Assembly: GCF_003797765.1 (NCBI RefSeq)
Contig: NZ_RKMB01000008.1
Span: 176,656 to 240,655, forward strand
Source: Ramlibacter sp. WS9
GTDB lineage: Bacteria; Pseudomonadota; Gammaproteobacteria; Burkholderiales; Burkholderiaceae_C
Direction of reading: 5' to 3'
DNA: 64,000 bases
The translations under genes and the position numbers were made by a program. Below are positions 17,369 to 26,931 of this stretch, piece after piece. Each line of letters begins with the position of its first letter. The stretch's first letter is position 1. Under the pieces are notes generated by a model. That model ran no database searches and was not told where the DNA came from. It saw only the letters and a program-made list of their open reading frames with translations.

Positions 17369-18741
17369 GAGGCGGCCTCCCAGGTGGTACCGGTGGGCGA
17401 GTCCTTGAGGACAATGCCTTGTGCCAGCAGGTCCTTGCGGATCTGGTCGGCCTTTGCGAAGTCTTTGGCGCTTTTCGCGGCGGCGCGTTGGGCGATCAGG
17501 CCGTCGATGGTGGCTTCGTCGAGCTGCGTGCCGGCGCGCAGGAAGGCCTTGGGATCGCCCTGCAGGATGCCCAGCGTGCCACCCAGCGCCTTCAGTAGGC
17601 CGGCGTGCTGCGGCGACTTCGTGCGGTTCACTTCCGCTGCCAGCTCGAACAGGACGGCGACTGCATCGGGCGTGCCGAAATCGTTGTCCATCGCGGCCTT
17701 GAAGGGGGCGGCAAACGGTTCCGCCCAGTCGATCCGCGCGTCGGCGGGCGCGACGAGGTCCAGCGCCGTGTACAGGCGCTTCAGGCTCGCTCGCGCGTCG
17801 TCCAGGTGCTTGTCGCTCCAGCCCAGCTCGCTCCGATAGTGCCCACGCAGAAGGAAGAACCGCACGGTTTGGGGATCGTAGAGCTCAAGCACTTCCGGCA
17901 GCGAGAAAAAGTTGCCGAGCGACTTCGACATCTTCTCGCCGTCGATGTTCAGGAACCCGTTGTGCATCCACACATTCGCGAGCGCGTCGCCGAACGCGCC
18001 TTCGCTTTGGGCGATCTCGTTCTCATGGTGCGGGAAGACGAGGTCCGTGCCGCCGCCATGGATGTCGATCGGCTGGCCGAGGATGGCGCGCGCCATCGCC
18101 GAGCACTCGATGTGCCAGCCGGGCCGGCCGGGGCCGTACGGGCTTTCCCACTTTGCATCCTGCGGCTCCGTGGGCTTGGCGCTCTTCCAGAGCACGAAGT
18201 CGAGCGGGTCGTGTTTGCCTTCAAGCACGGCAACGCGCTCGCCGGCACGCAGCTCATCGAGCGACTTTCCGGAGAGCTTGCCGTATCCCGGCAGCGCGCG
18301 CACCGCGAAATTGACGTCGCCGCCGTCCGCGCGGTATGCGAGGTTCTTCTTCTCGAGCTGCTCGACGATGCCGATCATCTGCGGAATGAAATCCGTGGCA
18401 CGCGGGTCATGCGTGGGCCGCTGGATGCCAAGCGCGTCGTAGTCGGCGTACATCAGCGCGGTCATTCGCTCGGCCAGCGTGCGCACCGGCTCGCCGTTTT
18501 CCACGGCACGGCGGATCATCTTGTCGTCGATGTCCGTGATGTTGCGCACGAAGGTGACGCGCAGGCCGCCGGCTTCGAGCCAGCGCCGCGCCACGTCGAA
18601 CGCCACCGCCGAGCGCATGTTGCCGATATGCGGGCGGTCGTAGACGGTGACGCCGCAGACGTACATGCGGACGTGCCCGGGCTCGATAGGGGAAAATTCT
18701 TCCAAGGCACGCGTCAGCGTGTTGTAGATGCGCAGGCTCAT
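17365..18741 (-). CDS. cysS: Cysteinyl-tRNA synthetase
   Basis: 458 aa, a class I synthetase charging tRNA-Cys. It has the HIGN form of the HIGH motif in [11 protein letters not shown] and KMSKS in [13 protein letters not shown]; zinc ligands include the Cys of YVCGVTVYD, a Cys in ECSAMA and the [10 protein letters not shown] segment. Start: the ATG at 18741 ([11 protein letters not shown]), the conserved N terminus. First gene of the cysS-alkA-accA group, divergent from the TPR gene with about 170 bp between them. Confidence 0.97.
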   Translation of the reverse strand: MSLRIYNTLTRALEEFSPIEPGHVRMYVCGVTVYDRPHIGNMRSAVAFDVARRWLEAGGLRVTFVRNITDIDDKMIRRAVENGEPVRTLAERMTALMYADYDALGIQRPTHDPRATDFIPQMIGIVEQLEKKNLAYRADGGDVNFAVRALPGYGKLSGKSLDELRAGERVAVLEGKHDPLDFVLWKSAKPTEPQDAKWESPYGPGRPGWHIECSAMARAILGQPIDIHGGGTDLVFPHHENEIAQSEGAFGDALANVWMHNGFLNIDGEKMSKSLGNFFSLPEVLELYDPQTVRFFLLRGHYRSELGWSDKHLDDARASLKRLYTALDLVAPADARIDWAEPFAAPFKAAMDNDFGTPDAVAVLFELAAEVNRTKSPQHAGLLKALGGTLGILQGDPKAFLRAGTQLDEATIDGLIAQRAAAKSAKDFAKADQIRKDLLAQGIVLKDSPTGTTWEAAS

Positions 18742-18911
18742 GGATGGGTGGCGGGGGCCGGTCCGTGGAAACGTGCTCGGATCGGCACTTTGGAATTGTC
18801 TTGCAAGTTCGGGGGTTGCCGGGGCTGCGCACGCAGAGCCGGCGGCTACAATGCGTCGCAGTATATAGCCCCGAGTAAGGGCTGTCACAAGCCCCGATTC
18901 ACCCGAGGTTC

Positions 18912-19475
18912 ATGCCGCATCCACACCCTCCCCTGCGCCGCGCCGTTCGCCTCGTTGCCCTGGCGTTGGCCCTGTGCGCGACGACCGCTTTTGCCGACGA
19001 TTACGCCGACGTCTCGCAACTGATGCGTTCGGGACAGCATGCGCAGGCCATGGTCCGTGCCGACCAGTACCTGGCCGCCAAGCCGCGCGATCCGCAGATG
19101 CGCTTCCTCAAGGGCGTGCTGCAGACGGAAATGGGACGCAGCGCGGATGCGCTCGCCACATTCACCAAGCTCACCGAGGACTACCCCGAGCTGCCCGAAC
19201 CGTACAACAACCTGGCCGTGCTGCACGCCGCGCGAAGCGATTTCGACAAGGCGCGCGCGGCGCTCGAAATGGCCATCCGGACCAACCCCGGCTACGCCAC
19301 CGCCCACGAAAACCTGGGCGACGTCTATGCGCGGCTCGCCGCCCAGTCGTACGGTCGGGCACAGCAGTACGATGCCGCCAACACGACCGTCGGCCCCAAG
19401 CTGGCGCTCATCCGTCAATTGTTCCCGCCGGCAGCGCGCGGGGCAGCCCAGCCGGCCAAGGCTGCGGGTTCATAA
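18912..19475 (+). CDS. Exported TPR-repeat protein
   Basis: 187 aa. A signal peptide ends near TAFA (about 28); then three to four tetratricopeptide repeats run from about 30 to 145 (MRFLKGVLQTEMGRSADAL, YNNLAVLHAARSDFDKARA, AHENLGDVYARLAAQSYGRA), with an Ala-rich tail. It is probably a periplasmic scaffold. It is followed 68 bp later by an exported cyclophilin, so a role in envelope protein handling is a mild inference. Confidence 0.82.
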   Translation: MPHPHPPLRRAVRLVALALALCATTAFADDYADVSQLMRSGQHAQAMVRADQYLAAKPRDPQMRFLKGVLQTEMGRSADALATFTKLTEDYPELPEPYNNLAVLHAARSDFDKARAALEMAIRTNPGYATAHENLGDVYARLAAQSYGRAQQYDAANTTVGPKLALIRQLFPPAARGAAQPAKAAGS

Positions 19476-19543
19476 CTCGCGGCCCCGGTGGCGAGACATC
19501 GCCGCTACCATGGGCCATCGATTCCTGAAGGAGTAACCAGCCG

Positions 19544-20227
19544 ATGAAGTTCATCAATAGCCGCCACGCGGCCCTCGCGCTCGCACTGGGCGTGGCGCTC
19601 GGTGCGGGCACCGCACAGGCACAAGATGCTCCGAAGGTGAAGTTCGCCACCAGCGCGGGCGACATCGTCGTCGAGGTGTATCCCGACAAGGCGCCGAAGA
19701 CTGTCGAGAACTTCCTGCAGTACGTGAAGGACAAGCACTATGACGGCACGGTGTTCCATCGCGTCATCGACAACTTCATGATCCAGGGCGGCGGCTTCGA
19801 CGCGAGCTACGTCCAGAAACCGACGCGCCCGTCCGTCCAGCACGAAGGTCAGGAAGCGCTCGCCAAGGGCGGGCCAAAGAACCTGGCCGGCACCATCGCC
19901 ATGGCGCGCACCAGCGAGCCGCACTCGGCCAGTTCGCAGTTCTTCATCAACGTGAAGGACAACCCCAACCTCGACCCGGTGGTCATCCCGCCCGGCGACC
20001 CGGTGCCGCGGTTCGAGTTCAAGGGCCGCGTGTACGAAAACGTGCCGCGCTCCCAGCTCGCCGGCAATCCGCAGCTGTACGGCTACACCGTGTTCGGCAA
20101 GGTCGTCTCGGGCATGGACGTGGTGAACAAGATCAAGGGCGTAGGCACCGGCCCCGCCGGCCCGTTCCCCGGCGATGTTCCGCGCCAGCCCATCGTCATC
20201 ACCTCGGCCACACTCGTTAGCAAATAA
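19544..20227 (+). CDS. ppiA: Periplasmic peptidyl-prolyl cis-trans isomerase (cyclophilin)
   Basis: 227 aa with a cleavable signal peptide (cleavage after GTAQA, about 26). Cyclophilin active-site segments [15 protein letters not shown] and then ASSQFFINV are intact. It accelerates proline isomerisation of exported proteins. A Shine-Dalgarno AAGGAG lies upstream of the ATG. The next gene encodes its cytoplasmic counterpart without a signal peptide. Confidence 0.93.
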   Translation: MKFINSRHAALALALGVALGAGTAQAQDAPKVKFATSAGDIVVEVYPDKAPKTVENFLQYVKDKHYDGTVFHRVIDNFMIQGGGFDASYVQKPTRPSVQHEGQEALAKGGPKNLAGTIAMARTSEPHSASSQFFINVKDNPNLDPVVIPPGDPVPRFEFKGRVYENVPRSQLAGNPQLYGYTVFGKVVSGMDVVNKIKGVGTGPAGPFPGDVPRQPIVITSATLVSK

Positions 20228-20277
20228 CATTGCGGGACAGATCTTCAGCTCTGTCCCCAACTGATCAAGGAACCCAT

Positions 20278-20784
20278 ATGAGCAACCCCAAAGTCGAACT
20301 CCACATCGTCAACTACGGCGTCATCACCCTCGAGCTGGACCAGGAGAAGGCGCCCAAGACGGTGGCCAACTTCCTCGCCTACGTGAACAAGGGCCACTAC
20401 GACCGCACGATCTTCCATCGCGTGATTCCCGGCTTCATGGTCCAGGGCGGCGGCTTCGAGCCCGGCATGACCCAAAAACCCACCGACGCGGCGATCGAGA
20501 ACGAAGCCAACAACGGGCTGAAGAACGACAAATACACGGTGGCGATGGCGCGCACGCAGGCCCCCCATTCGGCCAGCGCGCAGTTCTTCATCAACGGCGC
20601 GAAGAACGACTTCCTCAACCACACGGCGCCTAGCATGCAAGGCTGGGGCTACGCCGTGTTCGGCAAGGTCGTGGGCGGCACCGAGGTCGTCGACAAGATC
20701 GCGGCCGTGAAGACCGGCAACAAGGGCGGCCATGGCGACGTGCCGACCGAAGACGTCGTGATCGAGAAAGCCGTCGCACTCTAA
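20278..20784 (+). CDS. ppiB: Cytoplasmic peptidyl-prolyl cis-trans isomerase (cyclophilin)
   Basis: 168 aa, no signal peptide. [15 protein letters not shown] and [10 protein letters not shown] are the cyclophilin catalytic segments. Start: the ATG at 20278 with AAGGA upstream; an in-frame GTG or TTG further up gives a non-conserved extension. Together with the exported paralogue upstream it forms a compartment pair. lpxH follows seven bases after its stop codon. Confidence 0.94.
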   Translation: MSNPKVELHIVNYGVITLELDQEKAPKTVANFLAYVNKGHYDRTIFHRVIPGFMVQGGGFEPGMTQKPTDAAIENEANNGLKNDKYTVAMARTQAPHSASAQFFINGAKNDFLNHTAPSMQGWGYAVFGKVVGGTEVVDKIAAVKTGNKGGHGDVPTEDVVIEKAVAL

Positions 20785-20791
20785 GGTGCGC

Positions 20792-21556
20792 ATGCCGGCC
20801 GTACCCCCCATCGCGGAGCTGCAGGCGCCGCCTTCGTGGCGCACGGTCGACTTCATTTCGGACCTGCACTTGCAGTCGTCCGAGCCCGAGACATTCGAAG
20901 CCTGGCGCGCCTACATGGGCAGCACGCCGGCGGACGCAGTCTTCATCCTGGGCGACCTGTTCGAAGTGTGGGTCGGCGACGACGGCGCGCAGGAGCCGGG
21001 CTTCGCGGCAGACTGCGCGGCCGTGCTGCAAGCGGCTTCGTCACGCCACGCCCTGTTCTTCATGCATGGCAACCGCGACTTCCTCGTCGGCGAGGGCTTC
21101 ATGCGCGCATGCCGCACCACGCTGCTGCAAGACCCGACGGTGCTGGGCTTCGACGGCAAACGCTGGCTTCTCACACATGGCGACTCGCTGTGCCTGGCCG
21201 ATACCGACTACATGAAGTTTCGCGAGCAGGTGCGCGCGCCCCAATGGCAGCGCGAGTTTCTGGCGAAGCCGTTGGTTGAGCGCCGGGCGATTGCACGAGG
21301 TATCCGCGAGCAAAGCGAGTCGCACAAGCGCTCGGCGGAGGAATACGCGGACGTCGACAGCGCCGAAGCGCTGGCATGGATGGAAGCCGCCGACGCCCAG
21401 GTGATGATCCACGGCCACACCCACCGGCCCGCCGAACACGCGCTGGGCCTGTGGAGGCGCACCGTGCTCAGCGACTGGGACGCGGCCGCGGTCCCTGGGC
21501 GCATGGAGGCGCTGCGGCTCACGCCCGGCAGCGTCCAGCGCATCGCTCTTTCCTGA
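20792..21556 (+). CDS. lpxH: UDP-2,3-diacylglucosamine diphosphatase
   Basis: 254 aa. It hydrolyses UDP-2,3-diacylglucosamine to lipid X in lipid A synthesis, at the inner face of the cytoplasmic membrane. Metallophosphoesterase motifs: FISDLHL, GDLFE, MHGNRD, LTHGDSL and HGHTH. I chose the ATG at 20792, with TAAGG five bases upstream at the ppiB stop; a GTG two codons earlier is possible. Its TGA overlaps the ATG of the next gene by one base (TGATG). Confidence 0.95.
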   Translation: MPAVPPIAELQAPPSWRTVDFISDLHLQSSEPETFEAWRAYMGSTPADAVFILGDLFEVWVGDDGAQEPGFAADCAAVLQAASSRHALFFMHGNRDFLVGEGFMRACRTTLLQDPTVLGFDGKRWLLTHGDSLCLADTDYMKFREQVRAPQWQREFLAKPLVERRAIARGIREQSESHKRSAEEYADVDSAEALAWMEAADAQVMIHGHTHRPAEHALGLWRRTVLSDWDAAAVPGRMEALRLTPGSVQRIALS

Positions 21557-22308
21557 TGTTCGGCTGGCTGCGCAAACGCCAGGCGCCGCCGTCGATTCCC
21601 GACGGCTTGTGGCAAAGCGTCCTGGCGCGCTACCCCTTCATCGCCGCGCGGTCCACCGAAGAACTCGTGCGGCTGCGCGAGCTGGCGGCACGGTTTCTCG
21701 CGGACAAGGAATTCCACGGGGCGCACGGTTTCGTGATCACCGACTCCGTCGCATTGGCGATCACGGTGCAGGCGGTGCTGCCGGTGCTGAATCTCGGCCT
21801 GCATTGGTACGACGACTTTGTCGGTATCGTGGTGCACATCGATGAAGTGGTCGCGCGCCGCACCGAAGTCGATGAGGACGGCGTCGTGCATCACTACGAC
21901 GAGGTACTCGCGGGCGAGGCGATGGAAGGCGGGCCGGTGATGCTGAACTGGCGCGACGTCGACGAGGCGGGAGCGAGCGCCGAGGCCGGCTACAACGTGG
22001 TGATCCACGAATTCATCCACAAAATCGACATGCGAGACGGACGGCCCGACGGCTGCCCGCCATTGCCCTCGCGCGCTGCGCGCGAACAATGGCTGAACAT
22101 CATGCAGGTGGAGTTCGAGGCGTTTCGCGAGAAGACCATCGTCGCCGAACGCTTCGGCGGCGAGCCCACCTGGCTCGACCCGTATGGCGCGACGTCGATC
22201 GACGAGTTCTTCGCCGTCGCCTGCGAGGCCTACTTCGTCAATCGGGGGCGGTTCGACACGGAGTTTCCGTCGCTCCCGCCCCTGTTCGACAGTTTCTTCG
22301 GGGCTTGA
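21556..22308 (+). CDS. mtfA: MtfA-family zinc peptidase
   Basis: 250 aa. HEFIH (151-155) is the zinc HExxH motif, with a downstream Glu in the DEFFAVACEAYF region, as in MtfA (the Mlc titration factor that modulates the glucose phosphotransferase regulator in E. coli). Here a glucose-PTS link is only inherited from the family. The ATG overlaps the lpxH stop, so the two are translated together. Confidence 0.88.
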   Translation: MFGWLRKRQAPPSIPDGLWQSVLARYPFIAARSTEELVRLRELAARFLADKEFHGAHGFVITDSVALAITVQAVLPVLNLGLHWYDDFVGIVVHIDEVVARRTEVDEDGVVHHYDEVLAGEAMEGGPVMLNWRDVDEAGASAEAGYNVVIHEFIHKIDMRDGRPDGCPPLPSRAAREQWLNIMQVEFEAFREKTIVAERFGGEPTWLDPYGATSIDEFFAVACEAYFVNRGRFDTEFPSLPPLFDSFFGA

Positions 22309-22320
22309 GGCCCCGGCCGG

Positions 22321-25125
22321 TCAGCGGCGCAGCAAAGTCTTCAAGACCCCTTGCAGCCTGCGAGCCGAGCCCGCTTCGAACGGGCTCTCCAGCACCTTTG
22401 CCGCATCCTCGCCCCAGGTCTGCGCCGGCGAAGGATCGTTGCGCTTGGTGAGCAACTTCAATTGCAGTGCTCGCCGCGCGTTGATCTGGTCTGCCGGCGT
22501 GGGCGCCTCCGCGGCGATTTCCAAACGCAGCAGCGCCTCGGCGGCATCGCCCGAAGGCGCGGCACCCAACGCCTTGACCCACGCGCCGCGCACAACCGGC
22601 GCGACACCCTTGCCCAATTCCTGCTGGCTCGGCACCTGCTCCGCGGAGCGCTGCTCCCACGCTGTCATGAGCTGCGTCAGTGCTTCGCCGTGCGCCTGAG
22701 CGGCCAGCTTCTTGAGCGTGCTCTGCGCATGCTCCAGTGCTTCGCGTTGCGCCCGAAAGGCGACGTCGCCAAGGCGCGGGCCACGGTCTTCCATCGCGGG
22801 CCGGTCGCCGAAGCGCCCGCCACCGAAGCGGCCGTCGCCTCGCGCGTCGCGCGGGGCGCCGCGGTCGTCACGCCGCTCGCCGAACTTGCCGCCGCCGGGG
22901 GCGCCCTTGCGGTCGCCGAACTTGCCGCCGCGTCCGGGCGCCATCGGCTCAGCCCTCTTCCCGCCGGGACGATCGTCGCCGCCCCGCATGGCGATGACGG
23001 GCTTGGGCGCCGGCTTCGGAGGCGCAGCCGGTTCCGGCACCGCGGTATCTTCGGATTCGGCCGCCGCAGATCCCTCGGCGGCCTCGGCGTCACCCGAAGC
23101 TCCCGCCGATTCGTTTGTGGCGGACGGGGCAACTTCATCGGACGGGGCATCGCCGGCGGGCGCCTGCGACTCCGGCGCCACCAGCGCGGGGCCGGCCGCC
23201 TGCACAGCGGCCGCTGCCTGGGCTTGCCCATGCAGCGCTGCTTCCAGGGCTGACATGGCGGCTTTGATCTTCTGCGCGTCGCCGGTGGCGTTGGCTGCCT
23301 CCAGCGCCTTGGATGCTTCGAGCACCACGCGGTCGCGATCGCTCAGCGCCGTGGTGGCCTTTTCGCGCTCTTCGGTCTTGCGGTTGAACGCCTCGTCGAT
23401 CGGCTTGCGGAAAGCGTCCCACAGCTTCTGTTCATGCTTGCGGTCCAGCGGAATCGTCTGCGCCTCGGCCTGCCAGTGCTGCTGCAGTGCGCGCACCGCG
23501 TCCACGCGCAATTGCGGGGCGGCGCCCAGCGCCTTCGCCTCGTCGATCATGGCGTGGCGGCGCTCGAGGCTTTGCTTCTGCTCGGCTTCCAACGGCGCGG
23601 CGGCGCCCTGGATCGCAGCCTTCCACAGCGGCTGCATCTCCGCGAATGCTTTCTCGCTCAGGTGGCCGGCCTCGCGCCAGCGGTTTTCGAACTGGTGCAG
23701 GATGCGGTTGAAGCCCTTCCAGTCGCCGTCTTTCGCGGTGGCGTTCTCGGCCGCCCAGGCTTTCACCTCTTCGATCAGCGCCAGGCGCTGCGCCTTGTGC
23801 TCGGCCGACTCGGCCTTGACCTTGTCGAGCCACGCTTCCACAACCTTGTACGCCTCATTGCAGGCGTCGTCGAAGCGCTTCCACAGCGCGTGGTTCGGCA
23901 CGCCGCCCTGGTCGGTCTGCTTCCACTGGTCGCGCAGCGCCCGCAGCTGCTCTTGCATCTTTCGGCCGCCATAGCGGGGCTTACGCGCCCCGCTTTCCGA
24001 TCCCTGGGGCTTGGGCGGCTGCGGCTCCTGGCCTTCCACCGGAGCAGGGTGCTCGAACAGCGATTCGGCCTTGGCCACCAGTTCCTGGCGCAGCTGGTCG
24101 GCACGCCAGCGCTGCCAGCCTTCGAGTTCGCCCGCTGCGGCGAGCGCCGCGTGCGCCTGGTTTTCCAGCTTGTCGTCGATCTGCTTGCCGTGCTCCTTCA
24201 ATGCGTTGCGCAACGCGGCGGCGGCGCCGGCGCTGGCTTTGCCATGGCCTTCGGCGATTTCCTGCTCGAGCTTGGCGAGGACTTCACGCACCGCGTCGTT
24301 GGCGCGCTTGCGCAACTCCGGATCGACCTTGGGCCGGGAAGGCTTGGGCGGCGCTTCCACGGCGACACCACGCGCGGCGCGCAACTCGTCGGCCCAAACG
24401 GGTACTGGCGGCAACGGTGCGGCAGCGTCCTGCGCAGCAGCGACGGCTTGCGCCAGCGCGCTCTGGAAAGCATCCCACACCATCTGCAGCTGCGTGCGCG
24501 ACGCTTCCAGCAGCGGAGGGAATTTGGTGTCGACGCTGCCCCAGTTGGTGTCTTGCAGCAAAGCCTCGGCCTGCGTTTGCCAGGCCGGGACGTCGCCGGC
24601 CAATGCCTCGGCCGCGCCCTGGGCGTCACGCCAGGACTTGGTGGACAGCACTTCGATGCGCTGGGCCAGCAGCACGGCGGCTTCACGCTGAACCTGCACC
24701 CGATGCTGCAAGTCTTCGATGCCCTTGATGCGTTCGGCCAGTTGGGCTTTCAACCCCGCCAGCGGTTCACGGCTGAGCGGCGCACCGGCCTTGGCTGCAT
24801 CACGCTGCCAGGCCATCGCGTCGGCGATGTTCAATTTGGATTGGGCCAGCAACGCGCCCGCCTTCTCGGCCCATTCGGCGGCGATGGCCTCCTGGCCGCG
24901 GCTGCGCTTGATCTCGTCGAGCCTTTCGCGCAGCAGCTTGGCGGCGCCCTTGTCCCGCCCGCTCAGCTCACGGAACACCTCCTGCATCTGCTCGACGCTG
25001 GGATCGGAGGCCAGCCAATCGCGCACGCGTGCAGCGCGCTCGCCGGACGTGGGTGCGGTAAACGCGCCCCCGGTGAGGGTGTCGAGCGAGCGGGTGTCGT
25101 TGGGTTTCAGGGTAGCTTGGGTCAC
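22321..25125 (-). CDS. Large DUF349-domain protein
   Basis: 934 aa, mostly alpha-helical and charged, with repeated DUF349 units (for example RDQWKQTDQGGVPNHALWKRF at about 480-500 and neighbouring W-rich helices). From about 700 to 850 there is a low-complexity stretch rich in Ala, Pro, Glu, Gly and Arg (GRGGKFGDRKGAPGGGKFGE). I chose the GTG at 25125 (VTQATLKPND) because the region upstream has hairpins and no similarity. No enzyme function is known to me; it is probably a cytoplasmic structural or RNA-associated protein. It ends 13 bp from convergent mtfA. Confidence 0.8.
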   Translation of the reverse strand: MTQATLKPNDTRSLDTLTGGAFTAPTSGERAARVRDWLASDPSVEQMQEVFRELSGRDKGAAKLLRERLDEIKRSRGQEAIAAEWAEKAGALLAQSKLNIADAMAWQRDAAKAGAPLSREPLAGLKAQLAERIKGIEDLQHRVQVQREAAVLLAQRIEVLSTKSWRDAQGAAEALAGDVPAWQTQAEALLQDTNWGSVDTKFPPLLEASRTQLQMVWDAFQSALAQAVAAAQDAAAPLPPVPVWADELRAARGVAVEAPPKPSRPKVDPELRKRANDAVREVLAKLEQEIAEGHGKASAGAAAALRNALKEHGKQIDDKLENQAHAALAAAGELEGWQRWRADQLRQELVAKAESLFEHPAPVEGQEPQPPKPQGSESGARKPRYGGRKMQEQLRALRDQWKQTDQGGVPNHALWKRFDDACNEAYKVVEAWLDKVKAESAEHKAQRLALIEEVKAWAAENATAKDGDWKGFNRILHQFENRWREAGHLSEKAFAEMQPLWKAAIQGAAAPLEAEQKQSLERRHAMIDEAKALGAAPQLRVDAVRALQQHWQAEAQTIPLDRKHEQKLWDAFRKPIDEAFNRKTEEREKATTALSDRDRVVLEASKALEAANATGDAQKIKAAMSALEAALHGQAQAAAAVQAAGPALVAPESQAPAGDAPSDEVAPSATNESAGASGDAEAAEGSAAAESEDTAVPEPAAPPKPAPKPVIAMRGGDDRPGGKRAEPMAPGRGGKFGDRKGAPGGGKFGERRDDRGAPRDARGDGRFGGGRFGDRPAMEDRGPRLGDVAFRAQREALEHAQSTLKKLAAQAHGEALTQLMTAWEQRSAEQVPSQQELGKGVAPVVRGAWVKALGAAPSGDAAEALLRLEIAAEAPTPADQINARRALQLKLLTKRNDPSPAQTWGEDAAKVLESPFEAGSARRLQGVLKTLLRR

Positions 25126-25222
25126 TGGGATACTTGGAGTGCGTTGAAAGATGCCCTCGCAAGGAGGGCAAACCGCTATTGTCGCCGCGAACCGCCGTCC
25201 GGCGCTGCCGCCACAAACGAGA

Positions 25223-25407
25223 AAGCCCGGACAGGTAGCTAAACCGCCTGCCGGGCTTGACGGCTGACTTGAAGTCTTTCGCCGCCTGGGTTCGCAACCT
25301 AGGAGTTTTGACGTCCCGGGTTGCGCCGGAAGCAAGAGATTGCTTCCAAGAGGGGCCGGGGCTACCGCACGAGGCGGCCCTACCGGCTAATGCTCGATTG
25401 CTCGAGC
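25223..25407 (-). ncRNA. Candidate structured RNA or leader with six stem-loops
   Basis: Stems: 25223-25230/25251-25258 extended by 25232-25235/25247-25250; 25259-25264/25281-25286 with an inner 25266-25269/25273-25276; 25293-25299/25319-25325; 25328-25335/25340-25347 with a GAGA loop; 25353-25358/25375-25380; 25392-25397/25402-25407. On the leftward strand the last hairpin ends in GGGCTTTCTCGTTT, like a terminator, about 100 nt before the DUF349 start. It matches no riboswitch class I can recall. Strand is uncertain. Confidence 0.4.
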
Positions 25408-25642
25408 CCCATTAAGTTAGGTGACCCGTCATCCCTTTTCAATGCAGCGTTTTCAATGGCGCAGCGCAGCATGATTGCGGATATTGCCTTGACAAGCTTG
25501 CTGGACGGGGGACCAAAACCAGAGGCATTGCCGGATCACCGTCGGGCAGTTAGAGGACCCTGCCAAACCTTGTTACCCGCCTGTTTCTGGACGAGCGGTC
25601 AGTGGACAGTGTTTTTTTGCAATGTGGAAGTGGCAGCCCGGG

Positions 25643-25664
25643 CTGGTTTGACGTGTCAAACCAG
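25643..25664. promoter_or_regulatory. Perfect 22-bp inverted repeat, candidate operator
   Basis: Arms CTGGTTTGAC and GTCAAACCAG are perfectly complementary around a central GT. The length and symmetry suit a dimeric repressor. It lies about 200 bp upstream of the predicted promoter of the transglycosylase gene. No regulator gene is adjacent. Confidence 0.5.
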
Positions 25665-25856
25665 CGAATTCGCCTACAGGCCTTTTCCACTCTTTGTTTG
25701 ACGCTCTCTTTTTAGGAGCGGTAACCTGGCGGTCGCGATCCTGTCAGGCAGTTCCGACAGCCGAAAGCGATGGAAACCGACGTGAAATAGTGCCCCAAAC
25801 GCGGTAAATTGATGATTCATTATGTAATTTATGAATTAAAAATCGGATTGATATTC

Positions 25857-25886
25857 TTGACCTGTTATTAGCTGGGCACCTAGAAT
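25857..25886 (+). promoter_or_regulatory. Sigma70-like promoter of the lytic transglycosylase gene
   Basis: TTGACC (25857-25862) and TAGAAT (25881-25886) are separated by 18 bp and each match the consensus at five of six positions. The implied 5' leader is about 190 nt and contains hairpins 25963-25967/25975-25979 and 26031-26036/26042-26047. Confidence 0.5.
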
Positions 25887-26082
25887 TCGCCCGTCCCCAG
25901 CAAAAGTACTAGGGACAACCCGAATCCGCTGCCGAACCCGGCTAAGTCGAATTCGCTGCGATGAGCCCCTAAGTGGCTCCCGGCAAATTTCGATGGCGTA
26001 CCAATCCAAACGAGGAGCCTCGCGGTGTGGCACTGCCAACAGCAGTGTCGCGACGCAGGCCCGCGCGTAGAAAGGAAGTGCT

Positions 26083-26901
26083 ATGACAGCGTTAGGAAAA
26101 ACAGCCCAGGGCCTGCGAACCTTCGCATCCGATATCGCCCAAGGCTTTTTTGAGATCACGCACAACGGCTTTGCCCTCGTCGGCCTCGCCACCGTCTTTT
26201 GTGTGATCACCCTGACTGCCCGTCCTGACCTGCGTCAGGCCGGCGAGACCAAACTCATGAGCTGGCTGCAAGAGCGCCAGGCGGCTGCCGTGGGCATGCC
26301 GATCGAACTCGATGCGATCGACCGCGCCACTGCGGCCAATCCCAGCGACTTGCCCAAGCAGCAAGCCGCCGTGGCCTATTGGCTCAGCAAGAAGTACCGC
26401 GTGGCGCCGGAACCCCTCAGCGCCTTGGTCGCCGAGGCGTATGACATCGGTTCGCGCGAAAAGCTCGACCCGACGCTGATCCTCGCGATCATGGCCATCG
26501 AGTCCGGGTTCAACCCGTTCGCCCAGAGCCCGGTGGGTGCCCAGGGGCTGATGCAGGTGATGACGGGTGTCCACAAGGACAAGTACGAGAACTTCGGCGG
26601 AAAGCACGCGGCTTTCGACCCCGTGACGAACCTTCGGGTGGGAGTCAAGGTGCTGCAGGAGTGCATCCAGCGCTCGGGCTCGCTCCAGGCTGGCCTCAAG
26701 TTCTACGTGGGCGCCGCCAACATGGAAGACGACGGCGGCTATGCCGGCAAGGTCATGGCCGAATATGCGCGCCTGAAGCTAGTGGCCGCCGGACGCGCCG
26801 TGCCGCTGGCACAGCCGCAGCCGCCGGTGGTCCGCACTGTGGCGCCGGTCGAGCCGGCCCCCGCCCCCGTCGAAGAAAAGGTCGCGGCGGTCTCGTCCTG
26901 A
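26083..26901 (+). CDS. Lytic transglycosylase (SLT domain)
   Basis: 272 aa. A membrane segment near residues 28-46 suggests an inner-membrane-anchored periplasmic enzyme. The SLT/goose-lysozyme-like core (about 105-240) has the catalytic Glu140 in AIESGFNPFAQSPVGAQGL, then LMQVM; a Pro/Val-rich tail follows. It cleaves the murein glycan with formation of anhydro-muramic ends. The ATG is preceded by AAAGGAAG. A ZTP riboswitch begins shortly after its stop. Confidence 0.9.
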   Translation: MTALGKTAQGLRTFASDIAQGFFEITHNGFALVGLATVFCVITLTARPDLRQAGETKLMSWLQERQAAAVGMPIELDAIDRATAANPSDLPKQQAAVAYWLSKKYRVAPEPLSALVAEAYDIGSREKLDPTLILAIMAIESGFNPFAQSPVGAQGLMQVMTGVHKDKYENFGGKHAAFDPVTNLRVGVKVLQECIQRSGSLQAGLKFYVGAANMEDDGGYAGKVMAEYARLKLVAAGRAVPLAQPQPPVVRTVAPVEPAPAPVEEKVAAVSS

Positions 26902-26931
26902 CCGATTTGCCGGCGCTCCGCTACACTTGCG

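Larger units (their letters stand above)
25126..26082. other. 957-bp intergenic stretch without a credible gene
   Basis: No reading frame here has convincing coding character. GC falls clearly in the middle, and 25811-25856 is AT-rich. The stretch holds six stem-loops (25223-25407), a perfect 22-bp palindrome (25643-25664), a sigma70-like promoter (25857-25886) and a hairpin-rich leader to the transglycosylase gene (25892-26082). Confidence 0.8.

Noticed and set aside
25160..25260. GGGCAAACC and GGTAGCTAAACC resembling parts of a c-di-GMP-I riboswitch
   Set aside because: The conserved GACGCAAAGCC core and the expected helix order are absent on both strands.
25321..25701. A 126-residue rightward reading frame in the 25.1-26.1 kb gap
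   Set aside because: No recognisable domain, poor Shine-Dalgarno, and it runs through the hairpin cluster and the AT-rich stretch with no coding-like composition.
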